Numbered from the stretch's first letter, positions 9,079 through 17,727 are shown. The stretch is DNA of 64,000 nt from Hoeflea sp. BAL378 (GCF_000759435.1 NZ_JRJG01000008.1:40873-104872); one strand, 5' to 3'. A program made the numbers and translations. The notes: a model not told the origin generated them from the letters alone.

Positions 9079-10746
9079 GTGGCACTTGCAGATCTGATCA
9101 TTACCAACGGGGCTGTGCTGACCATGGATCCGGATCTGCCACGGGCGGAGGCGGTGGCGGTCACGGACGGCCGCATCGTCGCTGTCGGCTCGGCTTCGGA
9201 GGTTGCCCGCCTCGCCGGAGCCGGCACACAGGTCATTGATGCCGGCGGGGCGACAGTGCTGCCCGGCTTCATCGAAAGCCACATGCACCTGTTCATCGGC
9301 GGCGCGGAGCTTCAGAACCTGCAGCTCGATGGATGCGCAGACCTCGAGATTCTTTCCAGCGAGTTGACCGCTTTCGCGGCCACCAGGCCGGATGCGCCGC
9401 TTCTCGTCGGACAGGGTCCGGATTACGGGATTTTCGGCGACACGGCGCCGCGCCTGGTTCTCGACCGGATCCTGCCCGGCCGGCCGGTGGCGTTGATGGC
9501 CCACGATCACCATACGGTCTGGGCCAACACCGCAGCACTGGAAGCGGCAGGCGTGCTGCACGGGCTCGAGACCTCAGACGGGCACGAGGTGGTGATGGGC
9601 GCCGATGGCCTGGCCACGGGCACCTTGCTGGAACCGGAGGCCTACAGTTCGGTGATGCGGCTCGGCGGACAGGAGCGGACCATGCTGGGCCTGGCAAGCG
9701 GCCGCGAACCGGACTCCGCCCCCTCATCCGCCGAGCGCGCCATTGACCTCGCCCATCTCAAACGCGGGCTGGCGCACGCGGCGCGACACGGCATCACCTC
9801 CATCGTCAACATGGACGGCAATGTCTACACGCTGGACCTGCTCGAAGAGCTCCGCGCGGCGGGGGAGTTGACCGCCCGCGTGCGGGTGCCGTTCCACTAT
9901 GTGCCCGACATGAAGCCCGATGACCTTGAGACCGCGCTCACCATGCGGGCCCGCTGGTCGGATGAGTGGCTGGCGTCGGGCTTCGTGAAATTCTTCATGG
10001 ACGGCGTCATCGACAGCCGCACCGCCTTCATGAAGCACGATTACCCGGGTCAGGCTGGATACCGCTCGCACGGGCGGTTTTCGGCGGAGACATTCGCCGC
10101 GCTCGCGACGCGGATCGATGCGATGGGACTGCAGATCGCGGTGCATGCGATCGGTGACGCGGCGGTGGCCCGGGTGCTGGACGGCTATCAGGCGGCGCGC
10201 GCGGCCAATGGCGCTTCCGGCCTGCGTCATCGCATCGAGCATCTCGAACTGGTCGATGACGCCGATTTCGCCCGCATCGCCGAGCTTGACGTGGTCGCCT
10301 CTATCCAGCCGCCGCATGCGCCGGGATGCAGCGGCCTGCCGCTGGAGCCGACCCTGGGCAATATCGGCCGTGACCGGTGGGGCGACGCCTTTGCCTGGCA
10401 GAAGATCGCCGCCACTGGTGCCGCGATCGCGCTGGCGTCCGACTGGCCGGTGTCGGACATCTCGGTTCTCAAGGGCATCCACGCGGCCGTGACGCGGGCC
10501 GCCTGGACGGCGGACGTGCCGGATCAGCGGTTCTCGCTCGATGCCGCGCTCAGGGGCTATACGCTCGGCGGCGCCTATGCCGAGCGGAGCGACAGCTACA
10601 AGGGCTCGCTGGAGGTCGGCAAGGTGGCGGATCTGGTGATCCTCGACCGGGATCTCGCGGTCATCGCCGATCACGACGAGATCAGGCATGCTGCGGTCAC
10701 GGTCACGATCTGCGGCGGACGGGTGGTGTTCCGGGCCGGAGACTGA
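9079..10746 (+). CDS. YtcJ-like metal-dependent amidohydrolase
   Basis: A 555-residue amidohydrolase-superfamily protein of the amidohydrolase-3 (YtcJ) type. The metal-binding motif at strand 1 is ESHMHLF (His-x-His, residues 70-76), a conserved Lys in FVKFFMDGVID is the expected carboxylated lysine region, further metal His are in AVHAIGD and RIEHLEL, and the final Asp is in ASDWPVSD. It would hydrolyse C-N bonds of amides, N-formyl or cyclic imide substrates in the cytoplasm. Start is GTG 9079, which follows GGGAATTGAGCC. The gene is co-directional with the ABC importer and serine hydrolase and probably belongs to the same transcription unit. Substrate unknown. Confidence 0.85.
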   Translation: MALADLIITNGAVLTMDPDLPRAEAVAVTDGRIVAVGSASEVARLAGAGTQVIDAGGATVLPGFIESHMHLFIGGAELQNLQLDGCADLEILSSELTAFAATRPDAPLLVGQGPDYGIFGDTAPRLVLDRILPGRPVALMAHDHHTVWANTAALEAAGVLHGLETSDGHEVVMGADGLATGTLLEPEAYSSVMRLGGQERTMLGLASGREPDSAPSSAERAIDLAHLKRGLAHAARHGITSIVNMDGNVYTLDLLEELRAAGELTARVRVPFHYVPDMKPDDLETALTMRARWSDEWLASGFVKFFMDGVIDSRTAFMKHDYPGQAGYRSHGRFSAETFAALATRIDAMGLQIAVHAIGDAAVARVLDGYQAARAANGASGLRHRIEHLELVDDADFARIAELDVVASIQPPHAPGCSGLPLEPTLGNIGRDRWGDAFAWQKIAATGAAIALASDWPVSDISVLKGIHAAVTRAAWTADVPDQRFSLDAALRGYTLGGAYAERSDSYKGSLEVGKVADLVILDRDLAVIADHDEIRHAAVTVTICGGRVVFRAGD

Positions 10747-10769
10747 GAGCCGGCGGTAGAAGGCGGAAC

Positions 10770-10789
10770 CGGCGGGATTTTGCCCGCCG
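10770..10789. terminator. Hairpin between convergent genes
   Basis: CGGCGGG and CCCGCCG form a 7-base stem around ATTTTG, midway between the converging amidohydrolase and flavin-reductase genes. It could act in both directions. There is no clear T-tract. Confidence 0.45.
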
Positions 10790-10803
10790 CCGGTCCCGCA
10801 GTG

Positions 10804-11340
10804 TCATTCCGCCAGGCCGCGGAAGGCGCCGTTCCAGTAGATCATCGCGCCCTGGCCGGGACGGGTACGGATCTCCCGCACCCGGCCGATGATGATCGAA
10901 TGGGTCGCGCGGTCGATCATCTCCTCGACCGTGCAATCGATGCCCACGGCCGCGTCTTCCAGCAGCGGCGCGCCGGTCGTGGCCTTGATCCAGGACGCCC
11001 CGGCATAGCGCTCTGGCCCCTTGGCGCCGCCGAAGCCGGTGAAGCGCTCGGCCACCGCCTGATGACCCGCACCCAGCGCCGACCAGCCGAAGCAGCCATA
11101 TCGCTCGATCAGCGGCCATGTGGACGAGGCGCGATTGACGCAGGCCAGCAGCAGCGGCGGATCGGCCGACAGCGAGATGGCGGATGTCACCACCAGCCCC
11201 GACCGGTCGTCGCCGCTCCCTGCGGTCAGCACGCTGACATTGCCGACGAAATTCCGCATGGCGTCGCGGAATTCGCCTGCCGAGGGCGGACGCTCGCCGG
11301 CGTCCGCGCCTCCCTCGCGCTCAGCGGATGCCGGCGGCAT
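10804..11340 (-). CDS. Flavin reductase-like domain protein
   Basis: A 178-residue protein of the flavin-reductase family (HpaC/SsuE-like fold, PF01613 type), which makes reduced FMN or FAD from NAD(P)H for a partner monooxygenase. Family marks are FRDAMRNFVGNVSVLTAG near the N-terminus, the SAISLSADPPLLLACVNR flavin-binding stretch, and GRV followed by YWNGAFRGL at the C-terminus. The ATG at 11340 lies inside the last 20 bases of the luciferase-like gene, so the two are translationally coupled. This pairing is strong evidence for a two-component flavin-dependent monooxygenase. Confidence 0.87.
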   Translation of the reverse strand: MPPASAEREGGADAGERPPSAGEFRDAMRNFVGNVSVLTAGSGDDRSGLVVTSAISLSADPPLLLACVNRASSTWPLIERYGCFGWSALGAGHQAVAERFTGFGGAKGPERYAGASWIKATTGAPLLEDAAVGIDCTVEEMIDRATHSIIIGRVREIRTRPGQGAMIYWNGAFRGLAE

Positions 11341-12412
11341 CGAGCTTGGGCAGGACGGTGTCGCGGAAATAGGGGAATTCCTTGACGTAATCGACGAAGG
11401 ACAGGGTGGTGCCGGCGAACCCGGCGCGGTGCAGCGACAGGATGCCTTCGGCCACCTGGTCCGGCGTGCCGATGAGAGGGAAGCCGCCATGGCCCATGGC
11501 GAAGCGGTCGCGGATCAGCGCCAGCAGATCATGCGGGAAGCTGTGCGCATGGGCGAACTGCAGCCGCACGAGATTGTCGACGGCTTCCCAGTCGGCATGG
11601 GTCTTGGCGGTGTGCTCGAGATAGGCAAGCGCCTCCTCCTCGGTGGGACGGCAGATGACATGGGAGAAGGTCAGCACATCGACCTTGCGGCCCTTGGCCT
11701 TGGCCTGGTCCTTGAGCTCCCGGATCTCCTCGGTCGAGCGCGCCAGGTCGATCGCCGGGGTGAACAGGAAATTGGCGTTGTCGGTGGCGAATTCCCGTCC
11801 CTGCGGCGAGCCGGCGGCATTGATGATCGGCACCGAGCCGCGGACCGGCAGCGGGTCCCCGTGCACGCCCTTGAGCTTGAAATAGGCGCCGTCCCAGTCG
11901 AAATAATCTTTCGACGCCCAGAGCTTGCGGACCACGTCGAACCATTCCTGCGCGTAGCCGTAGCGGGTTTCGTGATCGTCCGGCAGGGTCAGGCCAAGCG
12001 CCTCGTATTCGGGCTTGTTCCAGCCCGCGACGATGTTCAGTCCGGCGCGGCCATTGCCGATATGGTCGATCGTGGCGATCTGCTTGGCCACCACCACGGG
12101 GTGATTGGCCGCCGTGTGGATGGTGGCGAAAACCGAGATGGTCTTGGTGGAGGCCAGCAGTCCGGCCGCCCAGGTCATGGTTTCAAGCACGCCGCCGTGA
12201 AAATCGGTCTCGCCGCCATAGCCGATCCAGCGGGCGATCGGCAGCATGAAGTCAATGCCGGCCTCGTCGAGCAGATGGCCGAGGGCCAGGTTGTTTGCCC
12301 AGGAATTGTCCCACCGTTCCTCGACCTTGGTCACGCTCATCCCCGATGAGCAGTTCGAGGAGAATGTCCCCAGCAGAAAGCGGTAATCCGCCAGCATCAT
12401 GTTCCTTGTCAT
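11321..12412 (-). CDS. LLM-class flavin-dependent monooxygenase
   Basis: A 363-residue luciferase-like monooxygenase, closest in look to the SsuD/RutA/DmoA group. Marks are the N-terminal region with RWIGYGG, the conserved GLNIVAGWNKPEYEALGL segment, WFDVVRKLW and VPIINAAGSPQGREFA, the last being a flavin-phosphate-binding site in this group. It would use reduced FMN from the overlapping reductase to oxygenate a sulfonate, pyrimidine or similar compound. Residues M-x-x-M at positions 1 and 5 offer alternative starts (12412 or a few codons in). It diverges from a winged-helix regulator gene across a palindrome and is presumably controlled by it. Confidence 0.88.
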   Translation of the reverse strand: MTRNMMLADYRFLLGTFSSNCSSGMSVTKVEERWDNSWANNLALGHLLDEAGIDFMLPIARWIGYGGETDFHGGVLETMTWAAGLLASTKTISVFATIHTAANHPVVVAKQIATIDHIGNGRAGLNIVAGWNKPEYEALGLTLPDDHETRYGYAQEWFDVVRKLWASKDYFDWDGAYFKLKGVHGDPLPVRGSVPIINAAGSPQGREFATDNANFLFTPAIDLARSTEEIRELKDQAKAKGRKVDVLTFSHVICRPTEEEALAYLEHTAKTHADWEAVDNLVRLQFAHAHSFPHDLLALIRDRFAMGHGGFPLIGTPDQVAEGILSLHRAGFAGTTLSFVDYVKEFPYFRDTVLPKLDAAGIR

Positions 12413-12437
12413 CGTCGCTGTTCCTTTATTGGTTTAA

Positions 12438-12462
12438 TTTATGATAGAAAGTCTATCTTAAA
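12438..12462. promoter_or_regulatory. Palindromic operator between monooxygenase and regulator genes
   Basis: Inverted repeat with arms TTTA-t-GATAGA and TCTATC-t-TAAA around a central AAG. The inner 6 bases on each side match perfectly, then one mismatch, then 4 more pairs. It lies 26 bases upstream of the monooxygenase start and 58 bases upstream of the regulator start in an AT-rich gap. Size and position fit a dimeric winged-helix repressor controlling both directions. Confidence 0.65.
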
Positions 12463-12520
12463 ATCCGATTGCGTCAATAAGCTTTAGGCGTAAAATTTAA
12501 TCGAGATCGAGGAGCAACCC

Positions 12521-13075
12521 ATGACCAACGGCCCCATGCCGCCCGAAGACGAGCCGGCGCCTGGCGCACTGGACTATCGCTGGCATCTGGCCAGGAGCGA
12601 CATCGAGGTCGGCACGACGGAGCTGGAGTTCGCGCTGATGCGGACTTTCGAAGGCTTCGGGCGCTGGCAATCGGAATGTCTGGCGGGCGTGGTCGATTTT
12701 TCGGCCTCCGGCCCCGAGAACGCGCTTCTGCACATCATCCGCATGAATGAGCGGCCGAAAACCATCAAGGACCTGGCGCGGCTGACCAACCGCGATGATG
12801 TCCCCAACATACAGTATAGCCTGCGCAAGCTGATCGGTGGCGGGCTGGTTCACCGCCAAGGCTCCGGCCGCTCGGGCGTGACCTATCAGGTCACCGACCG
12901 GGGCCGCGCCGTCACGGAAGCCTATGGCGATTTGCGCCGGCGCCTGCTGATCGCCGCCGTCGCCGATGTTCCCGACCTGGCCGAGCGGTTGCGTGCGGCG
13001 ACACAGACGCTCAACCTGCTCTCGGGCATTTACGAGGAAGTCTCGCGCGTGGCGGCGACTCACCGCCGCCGCTGA
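12521..13075 (+). CDS. Winged-helix (MarR-like) transcriptional regulator
   Basis: A 184-residue regulator with a MarR-like winged helix. The DNA-binding unit runs from about ALLHIIRMNERPKTIKDLARL through the recognition helix VPNIQYSLRKLIGGGLV to a wing with GSGRSGVTYQVTDRGR (residues 65-130). N- and C-terminal helices are expected to form the dimer interface. Start ATG 12521 has GAGGAG upstream. It is divergent from the LLM monooxygenase pair. The intergenic palindrome makes local and auto-regulation likely. Confidence 0.8.
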   Translation: MTNGPMPPEDEPAPGALDYRWHLARSDIEVGTTELEFALMRTFEGFGRWQSECLAGVVDFSASGPENALLHIIRMNERPKTIKDLARLTNRDDVPNIQYSLRKLIGGGLVHRQGSGRSGVTYQVTDRGRAVTEAYGDLRRRLLIAAVADVPDLAERLRAATQTLNLLSGIYEEVSRVAATHRRR

Positions 13076-13128
13076 AGCGCGGCGAGGCCGGTGATGCCCG
13101 CGCGGCAAAGGGCGGCGGCCGGCCGGCC

Positions 13129-13566
13129 CTAGAGGTATTGGCGCTCGACGTCCTCGCAGGAATAGCCGAGCGCGGCCAGGCCCTCGGCCAGGTGGTCTCC
13201 CATCAGCGGATCGCCGAGAAGATAGTCGGCGGTGCGGCTGTTGTGGGCCCCGGCGGCCTCGAGGCGGAGCTCGGTCCATTCGCTTGCGTCGTAATCGTCG
13301 CGGCCAAGCCAGGTGAGGGCCACGAGGTCTATCTGCTCGTCAACCGACAGGTCGTCGATCAGGGAGCGGATCTCCTGCTCGACCGGATCATCCGGCGTGT
13401 CTTCCAGCACCGCGATCTCCGCGTCGTCGGAAGGGTTGGAGCCCGAATCCGGGTCCGTCCCTTCCTCCTTCACGTCAAATTCCCTGGCCTTCATGATGAG
13501 GAAACAGACCTTGTCGACCGGGATCTCGATGGCGACCTGGTCTGGATCGCCGCTGTGATGTTTCAT
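13129..13566 (-). CDS. DUF3775 family protein
   Basis: A 145-residue acidic cytoplasmic protein of the DUF3775 family, common in alphaproteobacteria and of unknown function. Visible marks are IEIPVDKVCFLIMKAREFDVK at the N-terminus (split IEIPVDKVC and FLIMKAREFDVK), a Gly-Ser-Asn-Pro-Ser-Asp-Asp segment, and LVALTWLGRDDYDASEW. Most homologues end in a GYS-like motif, here ALGYSCEDVE. The ATG at 13566 is the family start. It is a monocistronic gene between the winged-helix regulator and the kinase fusion. No function is assigned. Confidence 0.8.
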   Translation of the reverse strand: MKHHSGDPDQVAIEIPVDKVCFLIMKAREFDVKEEGTDPDSGSNPSDDAEIAVLEDTPDDPVEQEIRSLIDDLSVDEQIDLVALTWLGRDDYDASEWTELRLEAAGAHNSRTADYLLGDPLMGDHLAEGLAALGYSCEDVERQYL

Positions 13567-13754
13567 TGCTGTTCGCCTTCTGCCGTTGCCGGTTGATACT
13601 CCGCGGCTGCCGCCATCGCCCACTCTGGAACGGCCCGACCGATTGGTAAAGACCCGGCGGCACCCGAATCCGCGCCCGCCCGTTGGCGCCGCGGCTTTTC
13701 ACCCTCGCGGGGCAGGGCGCGTTAGAGACAGGCGCCGCGCGATCCCGTCTGCGC

Positions 13755-15281
13755 TCAGGCCTGGGCAAGCGTCGCCGCGACCGATCGCACGACTTCGTCC
13801 AGCGCGCCGCCGGCGTCGATCCGGGTCCAGTTCACAGGCCCGGTCCCGCGCTCGAGCTGGGCGTGCAGCACCGCGGCATCCGCGTCGGAGGCGTCGGCGG
13901 TGCGGGCGGAGACGCGGCGTTCGAGCGTGGCGGGGTCGGAGTAGAGCCAGATGCCGGCGAAGGGGACCCGCAGACGGCCGGCCAGCCCGGCGACGGCCTG
14001 GCGATCGGCCGCGGCGAGGAAGGTCGCGTCGACGATGACGCTGTGCCCGGCCAGAAGGACCTGCTCCGCCGCGTCCATGAGCCGGGCGTAGAGCGCGCGG
14101 TTGGCCTCGGCCCGATAGGCTTCGGCGGGCAGGCGGGCGAGCGGCTCGACACCGAACATCGCCTTGCGCTCCAGGTCGCTGCGCAGATGGACGGCGCCGG
14201 GAGCCGAGCCCAAGGCCGGCGCGGTGCGGATCGACACCGCGGTCTTGCCCGAGCCGGAAAGCCCGCCGACGGCCACCAGCCTTGGCGGCAGGGGGGTGAG
14301 GAAGTCGATCGCCTGCTTCAGGTAGCTCCTCGCCTCGCGGACGATGGCGTCGTCGACGGCGCCGGACAGGGTCTGCACCGCGACCATGGAGCGGATCGCG
14401 GCGCGGATGCTCAGGAACAGCGGCTGCGCGGCGAGCCCGGTGAAATCCCGCGATGTCCGCAGATAGCTGTTCTGCAGGATGTTGGCTTGCCCGGCCAGTC
14501 CCCGGTGCAGCAGATCCATCACCAGGAAGGCGAGGTCGTACCAGGTGTCGCAGGTCCCCAGCCGCTCGTCGAACTCGAGCGCGTCAAAGGGCACCGGCCG
14601 GCCGTCGATCATGACCATGTTCTTCAGGTGCAGGTCGCCGTGGCATCGGCGCACGCGCCCCTCGCTCGCACGGCGCGACAGCAGCGGCGCGACCGCGCCG
14701 AAGCCCCGGTCCGTGCGCCTGAAATACTCCGCCAGCCTGTCCTCTCCCAGAGTCGATCGCATCGGGGCGAAGGCCTCGCGCAGCTCCGCGATGATGTCCC
14801 GTATCAGAAGCGCGCCATCGTCGGGGCGTCGCTCGGCGGCCTCGTGGAGACCGGCGATGACCTGGCCCAGCCTGTCGGCGAGATCGGTCGTGAGCTTGCC
14901 GGCGTCGGCGATGGAGGTGAGCTCGTCCTCGCGACGGAACCGGTGCATCCGCAGGGCATATTCCACCGGTTCCCCCTGGCCGTCGAGGGCCAGCCGGCCG
15001 GAGCTGTCGCGGGTGATCGCCACCACGCGGTCATAGATCGCGGGAGCCGACGGGGCGTTGAGGGCGAATTCCTGGGCGATGACCTTGCGGCGGTCGTCAA
15101 GCGTGCTGAAATCGAGGTAGTTATACCTGACCGCCCGCTTGATCTTGAACGCCCAGTTGCCGGCGAGGAACACGTGGGCCGAGTGGGTGGTGATCATTTC
15201 GACCGGCGTGTCGACGCCATGGGTGGCCGGGTCGCGGAGGAATCGAACGGTTTCCGTCTGATCGGTCGGATCCGGCGTCAC
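13755..15281 (-). CDS. Bifunctional aminoglycoside-phosphotransferase-like / P-loop AAA kinase fusion
   Basis: A two-domain protein of about 508 residues. The N-terminal domain is an APH-like kinase with the ATP Lys in FLAGNWAFKIKRA, the catalytic loop RCHGDLHLKNMV and a following FDALEFDERLGTCD metal site. The C-terminal domain (about residues 335-508) is a zeta-toxin/AAA-33-type P-loop kinase with Walker A GLSGSGKTAV and an Asp in HLRSDLERK. Homologues with this fusion are widespread; a mycobacterial one belongs to the hypoxia regulon, but the substrate is unknown. GTG 15281 is preferred because family members start about 10 residues before the FLRDPATHG motif. An ATG at 15374 would add 31 unusual residues. 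Confidence 0.78.
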   Translation of the reverse strand: MTPDPTDQTETVRFLRDPATHGVDTPVEMITTHSAHVFLAGNWAFKIKRAVRYNYLDFSTLDDRRKVIAQEFALNAPSAPAIYDRVVAITRDSSGRLALDGQGEPVEYALRMHRFRREDELTSIADAGKLTTDLADRLGQVIAGLHEAAERRPDDGALLIRDIIAELREAFAPMRSTLGEDRLAEYFRRTDRGFGAVAPLLSRRASEGRVRRCHGDLHLKNMVMIDGRPVPFDALEFDERLGTCDTWYDLAFLVMDLLHRGLAGQANILQNSYLRTSRDFTGLAAQPLFLSIRAAIRSMVAVQTLSGAVDDAIVREARSYLKQAIDFLTPLPPRLVAVGGLSGSGKTAVSIRTAPALGSAPGAVHLRSDLERKAMFGVEPLARLPAEAYRAEANRALYARLMDAAEQVLLAGHSVIVDATFLAAADRQAVAGLAGRLRVPFAGIWLYSDPATLERRVSARTADASDADAAVLHAQLERGTGPVNWTRIDAGGALDEVVRSVAATLAQA

Positions 15282-15464
15282 CGTGGTCCCACCCCGGCCC
15301 GAGCATTCGTCATCGCGTGCATCAATGGACAATCCCCGTTTGCGCCTGCCGGTGTCAGCTTGAGTCCGATGCATCCGCCGGTCAAGCCGCGTTTTCGTCG
15401 CGGCTTCGCGGAGCTGCGGCGAGGCGGCAAGGCCGCCCTGGCCGGCGCAAGCGGATCCCCGGCC

Positions 15465-16163
15465 CTAGACCTGCGGCCGGTCGGCCGTTCCATCGCTTGC
15501 CGGGTAGCGGATCATTGCCGCCAGCAGCACCCCGAAGGCGAGGCAGTTGGTGATGTGCCAGAGGAAATGGGTGCCCGCGGGAAACATCCCGCAGAGCGGG
15601 ATGTCGAGGCTGCGGAAGGAGAAGGACAGCACGAACAGGCCCGCTGCGATCGCGATCAGCCGGAGCGAGGGGTGCCGTTCCCGCCACAGCATGCGCCCCC
15701 CGGCGACAGCCACGAGCAGGGCCGGCAGATACTGGGTCGACCCGGAGACGGTGTCCCCCACCATGTGCGTGCCGCGCAGCGACAGCACGAGGCCGGCGAT
15801 GAAGACGGTGATGCCGAGCACCAGGGCGAGGGGCACGCCGGCCAGGCGCCGTGGCGAGTTCCGCAGCGCGAAGGCTCCGTAGACAGCGACGAAGCCCCAG
15901 ATCGGCAGCACATCGGCCAGTTCCGCCCAGCGGGTGGCAAAGGTGTGCAGCAAGAGCGAGCCCACGCTGATGGCGATCGCCAGGCCCATCAGGGCCATCA
16001 CCCCGGGAGTGACCGCGTGGCGGCGCATGACATGGAGGAAGGCAAGGAGGCTGATGGCCAGGACAAGCAGGCTCGACAGCGCGTTGAGCGGCTCCCCGAG
16101 GAGGCCGGGAGCAAGCCGTTCGCAATAGGCGCCGGTGATCGGCTCGTTCCAGTCAATGGTCAT
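15465..16163 (-). CDS. Ceramidase-like (CREST superfamily) membrane hydrolase
   Basis: A 232-residue protein with about seven hydrophobic helices, resembling the alkaline ceramidase family. The N-terminal DWNEPITGAYCER motif is the family hallmark. The expected zinc-site pattern is intact: Ser69-x3-His73, Asp84 and His199-x3-His203. Such enzymes hydrolyse amide bonds of sphingolipid-like substrates within the inner membrane; bacterial members may act on other N-acyl lipids. ATG 16163 was chosen because the family motif starts at residue 4. It diverges from the MlaC-like/ABC exporter operon, which hints at a shared lipid theme. Confidence 0.75.
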   Translation of the reverse strand: MTIDWNEPITGAYCERLAPGLLGEPLNALSSLLVLAISLLAFLHVMRRHAVTPGVMALMGLAIAISVGSLLLHTFATRWAELADVLPIWGFVAVYGAFALRNSPRRLAGVPLALVLGITVFIAGLVLSLRGTHMVGDTVSGSTQYLPALLVAVAGGRMLWRERHPSLRLIAIAAGLFVLSFSFRSLDIPLCGMFPAGTHFLWHITNCLAFGVLLAAMIRYPASDGTADRPQV

Positions 16164-16386
16164 GACGGATGCCGGACGAAGCCTTGCGGCGGTGGTACCG
16201 ATGGGAGCATGCCCAGCCTGCCTTGGACCATTGGACAACAGCCGCCAGTGGTCTTTTTCTTTGCGCATTAGTGGCAGCCCGCCTATGATGTCAAGCACGC
16301 AGTCGAGCGGCCATCGGGCGTGTCTGTCGCACCCCATTGGCAAGGCCATGACCGTTCAAAACTGCGGCGTGCTTTCCGGGGTGTTG

Positions 16387-17019
16387 ATGTCCTCTTGGTT
16401 GAAATGTGCAGTGCGGCGCACGGCTCCGGCCGGGCGGAGCGCCGTCGCGAAGGCCGCGATGCTGGCGCTGGTTCTTGTCCCCTTTCTGGCCCCGCGGGAG
16501 ACCGCGGCCGCCGGTCTCGACGGCGCGATCGCCGCGGTGGAACGGATCCATGCGACGACCGTCGCCTCCGCCGGTGCGCCGGTGGCGCGGCTGGCGGCGC
16601 TGCTCGAGAGCCATCTCGATCTCGCCGAGATTTCCAGGAAGGTGGGCGGCAAGGCCTGGGATGGCGCGTCGGCGGCGGAGAAGCGCAAATTCACCCTGGT
16701 GCTGCGCGATGTCATGGCCATCGAGCTCGGCCGCCGCATCCGGCCCGACGATCGGCTGCAGGTTTCCGGCGCCAGGCCGCTCGGCCATGCCGATGTCGTG
16801 GTTCTGTCCTCGCAGATACGCGCCGACGGCAGCACCCGGCGGATCGACTGGAAGATGCGCCCGTGCGGGGCCGGCTACTGCCTGTATGATCTCATCGGCA
16901 ACGGGGCGTCGCTGACCCTTGCCCGCCGGGACAATTATGCCGCGCGGCTGCGCGCGCTCGACGGATCGCTTGCCGCGCTGACGCGCCAATTGCGGGCCGA
17001 AATCGACGGCCGGACCTGA
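16387..17019 (+). CDS. MlaC/Ttg2D-like periplasmic lipid-binding protein
   Basis: A 210-residue exported protein of the MlaC (toluene-tolerance Ttg2D) family. After a basic N-terminus a hydrophobic stretch (AMLALVLVPFLA) and an Ala-rich site give a signal peptide of about 38 residues. The mature part shows GGKAWDGASAAEKRKFTLVL, then VVVLSSQIRADGSTRRIDWKM and a C-terminal LYDLIGNGASLTLARRDNY, all typical of MlaC, which carries phospholipids across the periplasm. ATG 16387 was chosen for the signal peptide; ATG 16348 is possible. It is followed 9 bases later by an ABC ATPase of the MacB/LolD class, not MlaF, which is unusual. Confidence 0.72.
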   Translation: MSSWLKCAVRRTAPAGRSAVAKAAMLALVLVPFLAPRETAAAGLDGAIAAVERIHATTVASAGAPVARLAALLESHLDLAEISRKVGGKAWDGASAAEKRKFTLVLRDVMAIELGRRIRPDDRLQVSGARPLGHADVVVLSSQIRADGSTRRIDWKMRPCGAGYCLYDLIGNGASLTLARRDNYAARLRALDGSLAALTRQLRAEIDGRT

Positions 17020-17028
17020 GGCCGCCGC

Positions 17029-17727
17029 ATGCCGCACCTGGTGGAACTCCGAAATTGCCGTCGCGACTATGACAACGGCCGCATCGTCGCCCTCGACGAC
17101 GTCTCGTTCACGGTGGCGCGCGGCGATTTCATCGCCATCACCGGTCCGAGCGGCAGCGGCAAGTCGACGCTGCTCGACATCCTCTGCGGGCTCGAGGAGC
17201 CCAGCGCCGGCGAGGTGCTGTATGACGGGCGTCCGGTGCGGGGCAGGACGGCCTGGGCGCGGCTTCGCGCGGCGCGGATCGGCTTCGTGTTCCAGTCCTT
17301 CCACCTCATTCCGGCGCTGACGGTGGCCGAGAACATCGAGATCGCCATGCTGTGGCAGGGCCTCCCGGCGCGGGGACGCGCGAGCCGCGTGACCGAGCTG
17401 CTCGACCGGCTCGGCCTCGGCGATCGCCGCGCGCAGCATCCGATGCAACTGTCCGGCGGCGAGCGCCAGCGCGTGGCGGTCGCGCGGGCGCTTGCCAACC
17501 GGCCGGAGCTGATCGTCGCCGACGAACCCACCGGCAGCCTCGACAGCCGCTCGGGCGCCGACATCATCAACCTGCTCGAGGATCTGCGGCGCACGGCCGC
17601 GATCACCATCGTCCTCGTCACGCACGACCGGTCGATCGCCGAGCGCTGCGCCCGGCGCGTCGAGCTGGTCGACGGCCGGATCGCATTCGACAGCGCGCGT
17701 GAGCCCGTGCCGGAGGCGCATCCATGA
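17029..17727 (+). CDS. MacB/LolD-type ABC transporter ATPase
   Basis: A 232-residue ATPase of the LolD/MacB class. Walker A is GPSGSGKST, the Q-loop VFQSFHLIPALTVAEN has the LolD-like form, the signature is LSGGERQRVAVARAL, and Walker B is LIVADEPTGSLD, all in standard order. It lies 9 bases after the MlaC-like gene and overlaps the permease gene by 4 bases (ATGA). Members drive type VII-like mechanotransmission exporters, lipoprotein release or peptide/lipid extraction. The substrate here is unknown. Confidence 0.9.
   Translation: MPHLVELRNCRRDYDNGRIVALDDVSFTVARGDFIAITGPSGSGKSTLLDILCGLEEPSAGEVLYDGRPVRGRTAWARLRAARIGFVFQSFHLIPALTVAENIEIAMLWQGLPARGRASRVTELLDRLGLGDRRAQHPMQLSGGERQRVAVARALANRPELIVADEPTGSLDSRSGADIINLLEDLRRTAAITIVLVTHDRSIAERCARRVELVDGRIAFDSAREPVPEAHP

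Noticed and set aside
13683..16271. 862-codon open frame on the + strand across the kinase fusion and ceramidase-like genes
   Set aside because: Antisense shadow; composition is rich in Arg, Gly, His and Asp with no domains, and the minus-strand genes carry intact catalytic motifs.
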